Source: Candidatus Dormiibacterota bacterium (GTDB lineage: Bacteria; Chloroflexota; Dormibacteria; Dormibacterales; Dormibacteraceae). From it: 46,409 nucleotides of DNA. A program made the translations under genes and the position numbers. The notes under the pieces are model-generated. The model was not told where the DNA came from. It made no database searches and saw only the letters and a list, made by a program, of their open reading frames with translations. Location: the NCBI GenBank assembly GCA_955652675.1, contig CATPBP010000030.1, positions 1 to 46,409 of the forward strand, given 5' to 3'. Below, piece after piece: positions 31,377 through 39,856 of this stretch (positions are counted from its first letter, which is position 1; each line of letters starts with the position of its first letter).

Positions 31377-33162
31377 AGCGGTAGCCGCGAGCCTGGATGC
31401 CGTATAGCTCGGCGTAGAGCCCGTTCCGGGCTGTCAGCTCCTCGTGTGAGCCGGCTTCCACCACTCGGGCGCCGTCCACCACGATGATGAGGTCGGCCAT
31501 CCGCACCGTGCTGAACCGGTGGGAGACCAGTAGCGTGATCCGGCCCCGCTCCGTTACGGCGCGCGACTGCGCCGCGAAGCGCTCGAAGAGCGCGTGCTCG
31601 GTCTCGGCGTCGAGCGCGGCGGTGGGCTCGTCGAGGACCAGCAGGAGCGGCTCGTCCCGCATGAAGCCCCGAGCCAGGGCGAGCTTCTGCCACTGGCCGA
31701 ACGAGGGTTCCACGCCCTCGCTCCAGGCCGCCCCGAGCTGGGTTCGGAGTCCGGCCGGGAGCCCGCTCACCACCTCCGTCGCGCCACCCCGCACCACCGC
31801 TGTCTCGACCGCCTGAGGAAGGTCCTCGCGCGGCTGATCTCCGAGCCCTACGGTGCGTCGGACCTGGAACTCGAAACGCATGAAGTCCTGGAAGGCGCCC
31901 CCGATCCTCTCGCGCCAATCTCCGGCAGGGATGCGAGCCAGGTCCACTCCGTCGACCGTGATTCGGCCCTCGCTGGGCTCGTAGAACCGGCAGAGCAACT
32001 TGACCAGGCTCGTCTTGCCCGCGCCGTTCTCGCCGACCAGCGCCACCACGGAGCCCGAGGGCAGCTCGATGCTCACGTCCTTCAAGACCTCGCGGTCGGT
32101 GCCCGGGTAGCGGAAGCTAACCCGCTCGAACCGGATTCCCTGCTCGATCCGTTCGGGGGCAGGCTGGTCCCCGGTATAGCGGCCGGCGGCGACATAGTCC
32201 TCCAGCCAGGCCACGCGAGCGGCGGCGTCGAGCGTCCAGCGGAGGAACTGCGCCGTGGAGACCGTCATGCCCAGGTAGCGAGCGAGGCTGCCGCCGGCTG
32301 CCAGCACCAGCAAGATGCTCCCGGGGGAGGCCCGCAAGGCTATCGCTACGTAGGCGACGGCGCCGAGGTAGGCCACCCCGAACACGGTCCAGGCCGCGGC
32401 GTGCCAGAGCGCGCTTCTCCAGCGAGCCGTCGCGATTGGCGCCAGGGAGTCATTCCAGGCGCGTCGCCTTCGCTGGAGCAGCAGCTCGCCCGTGCGGGTG
32501 ACCCTGAGCTCCTTGCCCGGGCCCGGCGCGGTGGCGAGGTCGAAGAGGTGCCTGGCGAGCCGCAGGTGCGGTGCCGCCCTGTCCTGGGCACGGCGCTCGG
32601 CCCCGGCTCGCCAGGACGCCGAGGTGGCCGCCGGGATGGCGAAGAGAGCGAGGATGGCCAGCGCCGGATGGATGGAGATGAGAAGTCCCACGGTGACCGC
32701 CAGCATCAACGCCAGTCCCACAGTGCCCATCAGGGCCTGGTACATGTGGTCCAGCAGGAAGGTCTGCTCTCTCAGCAGTTCGAGCCGGTCCAGGAACTCC
32801 GGCCGTTCATGGTGCTCCAGGCCCACGGCCGACGCCTGGAGGTGGCTCACGTGGGCTTCGATGGCGATCTTGGCGCGCTCTCGGAAGAGCAGATGCGCTC
32901 GTGCACCTGCCGTGCGCAGGAGCCAGGCCAGCGCGATCGAACTGGCGATCGCCGCGGCCGCAGCGGCGATCTCTCTGCCGCGATGCGCCACCACGCCGTC
33001 GGCGAGCAGTTTGAGCCAGAGCGCCAGGAAGGCGGTCGGGATCCAGGAGGCCGCGATCAGCCCGAAACACGCCGTCAGCAGCACCGGCTCGGCGCCGAAG
33101 GCGAAGCGGAGGGACCTGGCCAGGGCCGGCAGCAGGCCGGGCAGGTCAGGCTCTTTCGACAT
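31375..33162 (-). CDS. ABC exporter half-transporter with non-standard signature motif
   Basis: The 595-residue protein has a membrane domain (about 20-325, five to six helices) and an ATPase domain (about 340-595). The ATPase has Walker A GENGAGKT at 377-384, Q-loop FQDF, Walker B LLLVLDEP at 506-513 and the HRFST H-loop. The signature reads PSFGQWQKLALARG, so the usual LSGGQ is altered. The ATG at 33162 overlaps the upstream exporter gene by 17 nt. The two probably form a heterodimeric exporter of the LmrA/MsbA type with one weakened ATP site. The cargo is unknown; no peptide precursor or modification enzyme is adjacent. Confidence 0.92.
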   Translation of the reverse strand: MSKEPDLPGLLPALARSLRFAFGAEPVLLTACFGLIAASWIPTAFLALWLKLLADGVVAHRGREIAAAAAAIASSIALAWLLRTAGARAHLLFRERAKIAIEAHVSHLQASAVGLEHHERPEFLDRLELLREQTFLLDHMYQALMGTVGLALMLAVTVGLLISIHPALAILALFAIPAATSASWRAGAERRAQDRAAPHLRLARHLFDLATAPGPGKELRVTRTGELLLQRRRRAWNDSLAPIATARWRSALWHAAAWTVFGVAYLGAVAYVAIALRASPGSILLVLAAGGSLARYLGMTVSTAQFLRWTLDAAARVAWLEDYVAAGRYTGDQPAPERIEQGIRFERVSFRYPGTDREVLKDVSIELPSGSVVALVGENGAGKTSLVKLLCRFYEPSEGRITVDGVDLARIPAGDWRERIGGAFQDFMRFEFQVRRTVGLGDQPREDLPQAVETAVVRGGATEVVSGLPAGLRTQLGAAWSEGVEPSFGQWQKLALARGFMRDEPLLLVLDEPTAALDAETEHALFERFAAQSRAVTERGRITLLVSHRFSTVRMADLIIVVDGARVVEAGSHEELTARNGLYAELYGIQARGYR

Positions 33163-34963
33163 CCAGAGCCTCGACGTCGATCTCCTCCGGGTCGCCGGAG
33201 GTGGAGCCGAACCGCGACGCCTGCAGGTCGAACATTGTTCGGTAGCGGCCGCCGCGTGCCAGCAGCTCCTCGTGCGATCCGAGCTCGACCACCCGGCCGC
33301 CCTCCAGCACACAGATGCGGTCGGCGCGGCGCACGGTCGAGAACCGGTGTGAGATCAGGATCGTGGTGCAGCCTCGCGTCGCCTCCAGGATCCGGTCGAA
33401 GATCGCCGCTTCCCCGCGCACGTCCAGCTGAGCTGTGGGCTCGTCGAGGATGACCAGACCGGCGCCCAGCTCAACCGCGCACAGAGCCCGGGCCAGGGCC
33501 AGGCGCTGCCACTGCCCTCCCGACAGGTCGGTGCCGCCCTCGTACGCCCGCGACAGGATGGCGTCCAGGTCAGCGAGGCCGGACGCGTGCGCGGTCTCCA
33601 GGGCATGTCTCACGACTGCTTCCGGAGCTCCCCTGGGGGCGACGTTGTCGCGGAGCGGCAGCTCGTACCGGATGAAGTCCTGGAAGACGGCGGCGATCCG
33701 GGAGCGCCAGGCCTCCACTTCCAGGTCGCGCAGGTCGATGCCGTCGACCAGCAGCGATCCCTCCACTGGGTCGTAGAGCCGGCAGAGGAGCTTGGCAAGC
33801 GTCGTCTTGCCGGCGCCGTTGGGACCTACGATCGCGAGTGAGGAGCCGGCCGGGATCACCAGGTCGAAACCGTCGAGGACTGGCCTGGCGCTCTCGCCAT
33901 AGCCGAAGCGGACGTTGGAGAAACGGATCTCGCGGCTCGGAAGCCCGGTTGCCGGGCGGCGCCCGGGCGCGAGAGCCCCGGCCGAGCCCATGGCGTCGGC
34001 GAGGTCGAGTACCGCCGGGATGGGTTGCGCGCTGCCGCGGAACCACCAGTCGAAGTCGCTATAAGCAAGGCTGCTGGCGCCAATCGCCGCCTGGGCAAAG
34101 ATGACGAGGGAGGCGAGGGTGACGGTTCCCGCCGACGCGTCGCGGGCCAGAGACCAGAAGAGGAGGCCGTTCGCACCCAGGAGCACCGCGACTCCCAGCA
34201 GGAGCGGCCCCCGCCGAAGCCGCTGTTCGCGCAGGATCACGTCGGCCACTCGCCGCCGCAGCTCGGCTACCCGGCCCACCGTCCAGCCGGCCAGTCCGAA
34301 GAGGCGTATCTCCTTGGCTGCGGGCGCGTCCACCGCGAGTCGAAAGGCGTAGTGCGCGTGGCGTTGCTCCGAGACCACGGGCTCCGAGCCGAAGACCTTC
34401 CAGACCGAGCTGTCGCGCAGCAGGAAGTGGGTGGAGACCCACGCGCCGGCGATCAGTAGGGGTGCCCACCAGGCGTACCAGGACAGGAGCGCCGCCTGGG
34501 CCAGACCAGCCAGGATCTCCGCGAAGCCGGTTCCGATCGGCGGCATGGCGGCCGAGAGCGGTGGCCCGGCGACGCCGAGGTCGAAGGTCCGCGCCTCGGC
34601 CAGGTCGTCGGCCAGGCGCGGATCTTCCAGATGGGCCAGCCCCGGCGGTCCGGTGCAGGCACGTACCAGCCGGTCGTGCAGCCAGCCGCCCGCCCTGGCA
34701 CCGAGGTTGTAGGAGAGCGCCTCATGCAACGGGACCAGGGCGTTCATGGCGATGAAGACGGCGCCGGTCAGCGCCAGTGCAACCGCCAGCGGGCGGCCCT
34801 GCTGTACGGCGCCGACCAGGCCGCCCATGGCCACGGTAAAGGCGGCCGGCAGCCCGCCCCGGATGGCGATCATTGCCCACCAGCCGGCCGCCAGACGAGG
34901 GGACGCCTTGGGCAGCGTCCCCAAAAATCTCCACTCGGCGCTCCGTTGGAGTCGGGCTACCAA
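33146..34963 (-). CDS. ABC exporter half-transporter with canonical signature motif
   Basis: Starting at the TTG at 34963 the product has 605 residues: a membrane domain of about 350 residues, then an ATPase with Walker A GPNGAGKT, Q-loop FQDFIRYE, signature LSGGQWQRLALARAL, Walker B LVILDEP and the HRFST H-loop. All ATP-site motifs are standard, unlike its partner at 31375. A longer reading from 35143 would cover the VOC gene, so I chose the TTG, which follows GGAAGAG and gives a size like its partner. The exact start is uncertain. It overlaps the partner by 17 nt and follows the VOC gene. Confidence 0.88.
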   Translation of the reverse strand: MVARLQRSAEWRFLGTLPKASPRLAAGWWAMIAIRGGLPAAFTVAMGGLVGAVQQGRPLAVALALTGAVFIAMNALVPLHEALSYNLGARAGGWLHDRLVRACTGPPGLAHLEDPRLADDLAEARTFDLGVAGPPLSAAMPPIGTGFAEILAGLAQAALLSWYAWWAPLLIAGAWVSTHFLLRDSSVWKVFGSEPVVSEQRHAHYAFRLAVDAPAAKEIRLFGLAGWTVGRVAELRRRVADVILREQRLRRGPLLLGVAVLLGANGLLFWSLARDASAGTVTLASLVIFAQAAIGASSLAYSDFDWWFRGSAQPIPAVLDLADAMGSAGALAPGRRPATGLPSREIRFSNVRFGYGESARPVLDGFDLVIPAGSSLAIVGPNGAGKTTLAKLLCRLYDPVEGSLLVDGIDLRDLEVEAWRSRIAAVFQDFIRYELPLRDNVAPRGAPEAVVRHALETAHASGLADLDAILSRAYEGGTDLSGGQWQRLALARALCAVELGAGLVILDEPTAQLDVRGEAAIFDRILEATRGCTTILISHRFSTVRRADRICVLEGGRVVELGSHEELLARGGRYRTMFDLQASRFGSTSGDPEEIDVEALDVERA

Positions 34964-35003
34964 GTGGGCGGCTCTTCCGGCGGTCGACCTGCCGGTCGGG
35001 AGC

Positions 35004-35408
35004 TCACGCCCCGGCGTAGGTCCCGAAGCTCCAGTAGACGCCCTCCGGATCCCGCGCTGTGAACTCGCGAGAGCCGTAGTCCTCGTCGTGCAGCTCGCGT
35101 ACGACCCGCGCCCCCGCATTCCGCGCCCGCTCGTAGAGGGCATCCGGGTCCTGCGTGACGACGTAGATGGAGCCGGTGCCGGGAGGAAGGTCGGCGATGA
35201 CCGAGTCTTCGCGGCCGCTTCCCAGCATCACGCCGCCACCTGCGGGCCAGCGGAGCTCGGCGTGGGAGATCGTCGACTCGTCGTTTCCCGGGTAGCTGAC
35301 AACCTCTTCGAAACCGAAGGCCTCCACCAGGAAGCGGATGGCTGCAGGCGCGTCCCGGTAGCGGAGCGCTGGCCAGATGGTCGTCGTACGTTCGGTGGTT
35401 TTGTTCAT
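35004..35408 (-). CDS. VOC-superfamily (glyoxalase-like) protein
   Basis: This 134-residue protein has paired beta-alpha-beta-beta-beta modules of the vicinal oxygen chelate fold. The N-terminal module includes WPALRYRDAPAAIRFLVEAFGFEEV, and the C-terminal one includes AGARVVRELHDEDYGSREFTARDPEGVYWSFGTY. Members bind a metal and act as glyoxalases, dioxygenases or antibiotic-binding proteins. The PEGVYWSFGTY end resembles bleomycin-resistance-like subgroups, but no role can be assigned. The ATG overlaps the AraC-type regulator stop (ATGA), so the two are co-translated. Confidence 0.9.
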   Translation of the reverse strand: MNKTTERTTTIWPALRYRDAPAAIRFLVEAFGFEEVVSYPGNDESTISHAELRWPAGGGVMLGSGREDSVIADLPPGTGSIYVVTQDPDALYERARNAGARVVRELHDEDYGSREFTARDPEGVYWSFGTYAGA

Positions 35409-36265
35409 GCGGTTAAGCCTGGAACGGCGGTGTCGGTCTCGTCTTGGACAAATGAGAGCTCGTCGGTCCTCAACCAGCGGGAAGGAGTGCCGCCCGCCAG
35501 GCGGTTCCAATCGCGAGTCAGGTGAGACTGGTCGTAGTAGCCACAGGCTGCCGCCACGCCGGCGAGGCTGCTGCCCGGATCCCGCCGCAGCATCTCTTTG
35601 GACCAGTGGAAGCGGGTGACCCGCGCCAGCTCCTTGGGGCTCAAGCCGAACTCGGCGATGAAGCTCTCGTGGAGATGGCGCCGCCCCCAGCCGACCTCCC
35701 GCGCGATCCAGGACACGCGGCGCGTTCCACCGCTTCCTACCAGCAGACGCCAAGCGGCCTCCAGCTCCGGGCGTGCCGGCTGTAAGCGGTCGAGGCGATG
35801 GGAGAGGAAGCGATCCAGCAGGGAGAAGCGCTCTGGCCAGGTCCCCGCCTCGACGAGGGCCTCCAGCATCGATCGGACGGGCCGTCCGACGATCTCCTCC
35901 AGGCTGACCACGGTGCTCCCCAGCTCGCCCGCCGGCAGGCCGAGGAGCGAGCGGGCGCCCCGCGGCGTCATGTCGAGCTCGATCCCGAACATCTCACCGT
36001 CGAAGGCGAGAACCGCGGGACTGGTGTGCAGGCCACCCACCAGCGCGTCGAACGCTCGTGGCCGCTGCCGGGGATCAGGCATCGAGGCGAGCCGAGTCTG
36101 CGGACCGAGGCTCAGGACCACCGTGAGATCCGGCGAGGGCAGGCCGAGGTGGGTCCCCGGACACAGCCCTGTATACCGATACCCGATGTAGCGCCTGATC
36201 AGCGGCGCCAGCGCCAGCGCTGGGCCCGCGGTCTCGTGTTCGACCTCGAACTGAAGGCTCGCCAA
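35405..36265 (-). CDS. AraC-family transcriptional regulator
   Basis: The 286-residue protein has an N-terminal ligand-binding domain (about 1-165) and a C-terminal AraC double helix-turn-helix (about 175-275). The latter contains VSWIAREVGWGRRHLHESFIAEFGLSPKELARVTRFHW and LAGVAAACGYYDQSHLTRDWNRLAGGTPSRW. The N-terminal part resembles regulators with a DUF6597-like sensor, which I cannot verify. It overlaps the VOC gene by 4 nt and is the first gene of a reverse-strand run that includes the ABC exporter. It lies divergent from the sedolisin gene at 36370, with about 100 nt between. Confidence 0.92.
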   Translation of the reverse strand: MASLQFEVEHETAGPALALAPLIRRYIGYRYTGLCPGTHLGLPSPDLTVVLSLGPQTRLASMPDPRQRPRAFDALVGGLHTSPAVLAFDGEMFGIELDMTPRGARSLLGLPAGELGSTVVSLEEIVGRPVRSMLEALVEAGTWPERFSLLDRFLSHRLDRLQPARPELEAAWRLLVGSGGTRRVSWIAREVGWGRRHLHESFIAEFGLSPKELARVTRFHWSKEMLRRDPGSSLAGVAAACGYYDQSHLTRDWNRLAGGTPSRWLRTDELSFVQDETDTAVPGLTA

Positions 36266-36369
36266 ATACCGATCGTATCCCTCTCCTCGCCTTGGGTGGA
36301 GGGTCGGGGAGGGGGTCGCCGTCCAAGGCTAGACTTTCGAGAAGTGACCGAGTGGAGGGCCGCCCATTG

Positions 36370-38031
36370 ATGCACCGGGCGGCGTCTGTCTGTTGCCTTC
36401 TCCTCGTCACTCTCGTTGCAGGATGCGCTGAGACCGGCAGGACGCAAACCCCGCCGGAAGTGGCTCAGTCCTCACCTCCGGGTACTCTCGCCGAAGCGGT
36501 CCGGACCGCACGGCTTGTGGGCCTGACCGATCCTCGACGCGACATCCGCATCACCTTGACGCTCCGTGGCCGCGACGTCCAGGGCCTGAGCCGGCTCCTC
36601 GAAACCAATCAGACCGTGAGCGCAGCCGGCTTCGCTGCGCGCTTCGGACCAGATCCGCTTCTTGTACAGGCCGCGCTTCGTGACCTGGAGAGCTCCGGGC
36701 TGCCAGGGCGCTGGCAGGCCGGGTCCCAGCTGGCCACGGCGAGGGGGTCGGTGGGGGCGATCGAGCGCTACCTCGGCGTACACCTTCGTGACTACCTGCT
36801 CCCGGACGGCACGAGCTTCTATGCCCCCGATGGGGAGCCCAGGGTGCCGGAGGCCCTGGCTGGATTGGTGACAGGAGTCTCGGGCCTCGACGACTTCACG
36901 CGTTACAGGTCGCACGCCATCAGGCCAGGCGGCCTGACGCCCACCGACGTCCGGGTGGTCTACGGCATCGACACCCTGACCTCCAGGGGGCTGGACGGCT
37001 CTGGCGAGACCATCGTCCTGCCGGAGATAGATGACCTGCCCATCACCGCCGACCTGGCCGCTTTCGCACGGAAGTTCAACCTGCCGCCCTTCGACGTCAC
37101 CGTGAAGCGGGACGCGACCAACTGGGGCAGACCACAGGGGCAGGGGAAGCCGGGCAGCGAGGTCACCCTGGATCTAGAGGTGGCGCACGCCATCGCTCCC
37201 GGAGCGAAGCTCGTTCCCTATATCGGATCCCCCCAGGCTGATCAGACGGCGGTTGCCTTCGACGCGCTGGTCTCCCAGAATCCCGGCGCCATCATCAGCG
37301 ACTCGATCGGCGCCTGCGAAGCCGGGCTCAGCAGTGCGCTGCTGCAGCAGGGCGCCGCCTCCAACGAACGCGCGGTGGCGCAGGGCATGTCCCACTTCGT
37401 GGCCGCCGGGGACCGGGGTGCTTACGACTGCGGTCAGAACGCCGCACCCAGCGTCGACTTCCCCTCGGCACTTCCGACCGTCACCTCGGTTGGCGGCACG
37501 ACAATGTTCCAGACCCCGCAGGGCACCTATCAGAAAGAGGCGGCCTGGGGCAACCCGATCTCCCAGGCGGGCACCGGCGGTGGGCTCAGCATGCACTTCC
37601 CACGCCCCGCCTACCAGAAGGGACCCGGCGTGGACAATCAGTTCTCCAACGGCAACCGCCAGGTTCCCGACGTGGCGGGAGTCGCGGACCAGAACACCGG
37701 ATATCACATCATCCTGGGGGGGCGGGACGTCCAGATCGGGGGCACCTCGGCCGCGGCTCCGCTCTGGGCGGCGGTGACCGCGCTGATCAACCAGGACTTG
37801 AAGAAAAAGGGTCTGAAGCCGGTCGGCTTCGTCAATCCAGCGCTCTACTGGATGGGCCAGAACCAGAGCCAGCTGCAGGCGAGCCCCTTCCATCAGGTGA
37901 CGGAGGGGAACAACCTTGCTTACACGGCTACCGCCGGCTGGAACTACTGCACCGGTCTGGGTACCTTGCAGGCCAGTCCGCTAGACAGCGCCTTCGAGAC
38001 TTACCAGCGCCGAACAGGTTCCCAGGGGTGA
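36370..38031 (+). CDS. Sedolisin (S53, pro-kumamolisin-type) serine peptidase lipoprotein
   Basis: From the ATG at 36370 the 553-residue protein has a lipoprotein signal with lipobox VAGC (Cys19). An activation prodomain follows (about 45-200, including DIRITLTLRGRDVQGLSRLL). The S53 catalytic domain has Glu264 and Asp268 in SEVTLDLE, oxyanion Asp348 in AAGDRGA and catalytic Ser460 in GGTSAAAP. The C-terminal calcium site region is GWNYCTGLGTL. It is an extracellular acid-active endopeptidase tethered to the membrane. A start at 36292 would place the signal sequence too far in. The next gene overlaps by GTGA, so the membrane protein that follows is probably functionally tied to it. Confidence 0.93.
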   Translation: MHRAASVCCLLLVTLVAGCAETGRTQTPPEVAQSSPPGTLAEAVRTARLVGLTDPRRDIRITLTLRGRDVQGLSRLLETNQTVSAAGFAARFGPDPLLVQAALRDLESSGLPGRWQAGSQLATARGSVGAIERYLGVHLRDYLLPDGTSFYAPDGEPRVPEALAGLVTGVSGLDDFTRYRSHAIRPGGLTPTDVRVVYGIDTLTSRGLDGSGETIVLPEIDDLPITADLAAFARKFNLPPFDVTVKRDATNWGRPQGQGKPGSEVTLDLEVAHAIAPGAKLVPYIGSPQADQTAVAFDALVSQNPGAIISDSIGACEAGLSSALLQQGAASNERAVAQGMSHFVAAGDRGAYDCGQNAAPSVDFPSALPTVTSVGGTTMFQTPQGTYQKEAAWGNPISQAGTGGGLSMHFPRPAYQKGPGVDNQFSNGNRQVPDVAGVADQNTGYHIILGGRDVQIGGTSAAAPLWAAVTALINQDLKKKGLKPVGFVNPALYWMGQNQSQLQASPFHQVTEGNNLAYTATAGWNYCTGLGTLQASPLDSAFETYQRRTGSQG

Positions 38032-39179
38032 GTGAAGGGGCGGAGCATCCCTCCCTGGTCAGGTGCGCCAACTGTGGCCACGAGGTGCCGGACGGCGCCT
38101 ACTGTGGCCACTGCGGGGCATCGCTGGTAGCCGGGGTGGCGAAAGGCCGGCGGCACGCCTATGCGGCCGCTCCGGCCGAGAGCGTGTACCACGTGGGGCT
38201 CGCCACGACGCTGTTTCCGCACCTGGCCAGGCGGGGCAATGCGATGTTCGCGTGGTGCGCGCTGACCGGCGTCCTGGTGGTCTTCGTGCTCGTCGCGCTC
38301 AACCTGTTCGCCTCCGCCGCGGCCGTGGCGGTGCTACTGCTGCCGGTTCTCTATCTCCTCTATCTCTATGAGGCGCGCGTCTATGGAAACCATCCCTGGA
38401 GCGTGCTGGCGCTGGTCTTCGTGCTCCCCCTGGCGCTCGGCGTGCTGATGGATGTCTTGCTGGGAGGAGTCATCACCGGCCTCGCGCTGCAGGGGGACCG
38501 CTCGCTGCTGCTTGTCCTGGAGATCCTGCTTTGGCCGCTGCTGGCGCTCGCTGCCACGATGGTGGGGCCCGCTCTGCTGCTTGGGAGGAGCGCCTTTGAG
38601 GAGGTGCTGGACGCAGTCGCGCTGGGAGCGAGCTCGGGCCTGGCGTTCAACCTCGGCGTCAGCGCGGTGGCGGTCTGGCCCCTTCTGGCCGGCCCGGTGG
38701 TCAGCGAGGGCGTGCCCGCGCAGTGGATGCTGCTGCTGCTGCGCGAGGGGGTTCTCATGGCGCTCGTCACCATGGCCGGAGCGTCGCTGCTCAGCGCCGC
38801 CATCTGGCGGCGGCGCCACGGCAGTTCGAAGCGGCTGGACGAGCGCTGGTTCTGGAGCGCACCGGCGATGGTGGCCGTAGCGGTGGCAGCTCGAATCACC
38901 GTGGCTGCGCTGGGCATCACGCCCCGGCTGCTGCTGAACGTGCTGGGGACCATCGTCGCGATCTTTCTCCTCTTCCTCTACCTGCGCCTGGCGGTCCACA
39001 ACGCCCTTCTGGAAGAGGGCCGCGAGCTGGAGATCGGGCCGACCTCCACCTGCCCGGAGTGCCACCGCCTGGTGCCGACGATGGGCTTCTGCCCGGCCTG
39101 TGGCGTGAATCGGTCGGCGGCACCCAGGCAGCACCGGCTTGGCGGCGCCACCCCGGCGCGTCCGGGAGAGACCGGCTGA
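38028..39179 (+). CDS. Polytopic membrane protein with a zinc ribbon at each end (PrsW-like)
   Basis: The 383-residue protein starts with a zinc ribbon (C13, C16, C26, C29). About eight hydrophobic segments follow between 70 and 325, then a second zinc ribbon (C342, C345, C355, C358). The middle resembles PrsW-type intramembrane protease-like proteins (FEEVLDAVALGASSGLAFN, a Glu-Glu pair in a membrane context), but I cannot confirm the active site. The GTG start overlaps the sedolisin stop. Paired with that peptidase and the next anchored protein, it may belong to a protein-quality or signalling module. This is inference. Confidence 0.8.
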   Translation: MSEGAEHPSLVRCANCGHEVPDGAYCGHCGASLVAGVAKGRRHAYAAAPAESVYHVGLATTLFPHLARRGNAMFAWCALTGVLVVFVLVALNLFASAAAVAVLLLPVLYLLYLYEARVYGNHPWSVLALVFVLPLALGVLMDVLLGGVITGLALQGDRSLLLVLEILLWPLLALAATMVGPALLLGRSAFEEVLDAVALGASSGLAFNLGVSAVAVWPLLAGPVVSEGVPAQWMLLLLREGVLMALVTMAGASLLSAAIWRRRHGSSKRLDERWFWSAPAMVAVAVAARITVAALGITPRLLLNVLGTIVAIFLLFLYLRLAVHNALLEEGRELEIGPTSTCPECHRLVPTMGFCPACGVNRSAAPRQHRLGGATPARPGETG

Positions 39180-39847
39180 TGGCGTCGGGAGCGCAGGAGT
39201 GGTACCGGCCCGCCGGTCCCCACCAGGTCCCGCGGTCGCGGCTTGGAGGTGGTCGCCTGGTCGCCGTGCTCCTGGCCGTTCTCGTCCTGGGCGCGATCGC
39301 CTGGACCGTGCTGGGCGCCCTGCTGACGCCGCCGGCTGCCACGCCCTGCACACAGCGCTGCGGCCCCATGGCCGGGGTGCCGGTCCCTCAGCCGGCCCGG
39401 TACCACAGCTCCGCCTATGGCTTCGACGTCTTCTACACAGACCCCTGGAAGGTGGTGCAGCAGGACGCCAAGAACGTGGTCTTCCAGACCAGCAACGGCC
39501 AGTTCGAGGTTTCCGGCCAGGACGCGGGCAAGTCGGATCAGCAGCTGGTCCAGGAGGCGGTAGCCAGCCTCCCCGACTCCCAGTTCCAGTCAGTGACGCC
39601 TGTGGGCTCCATCCGGGGCGCCCACCTCGGATTCCAGAGCGGCGCTGGGGTGGTGTTCAGCGCCACGTTCCTCCCAGAAGGGGGGCGGGCTGTGAAGGCT
39701 CGCATCGCGGTCCTGGTGGCCACCAAGGGCCGAGCCTCCGTGACAGCCGTCGGTCTGGATCCCTGGATGCCGGCCGCTCCCAACGGGATCCCGGAGAGCT
39801 CGCAGTTCGACGCTGCGCTGAGCCAGTTTCAGTGGGCCGGGCAGTGA
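39179..39847 (+). CDS. Membrane-anchored extracytoplasmic protein
   Basis: I do not recognise the family. The 222-residue protein has a short basic N-terminus, one membrane helix (about 27-49, LVAVLLAVLVLGAIAWTVL), then Cys57 and Cys61. An external domain of about 150 residues contains YGFDVFYTDPWKVVQQDAKNVVF and VFSATFLPEGGRAVKARIAVLVA. The external domain looks like a beta-rich lipoprotein-type domain. The ATG overlaps the upstream stop (TGATG). It ends 10 nt before the convergent CHAP gene. Confidence 0.8.
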   Translation: MASGAQEWYRPAGPHQVPRSRLGGGRLVAVLLAVLVLGAIAWTVLGALLTPPAATPCTQRCGPMAGVPVPQPARYHSSAYGFDVFYTDPWKVVQQDAKNVVFQTSNGQFEVSGQDAGKSDQQLVQEAVASLPDSQFQSVTPVGSIRGAHLGFQSGAGVVFSATFLPEGGRAVKARIAVLVATKGRASVTAVGLDPWMPAAPNGIPESSQFDAALSQFQWAGQ

Positions 39848-39856
39848 CCCCGGTGG

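Noticed and set aside
31594-33453. 619-codon forward frame opposite the ABC exporter genes
   Set aside because: The reverse strand has intact Walker motifs, while this frame is a charged, low-complexity mirror without domains.
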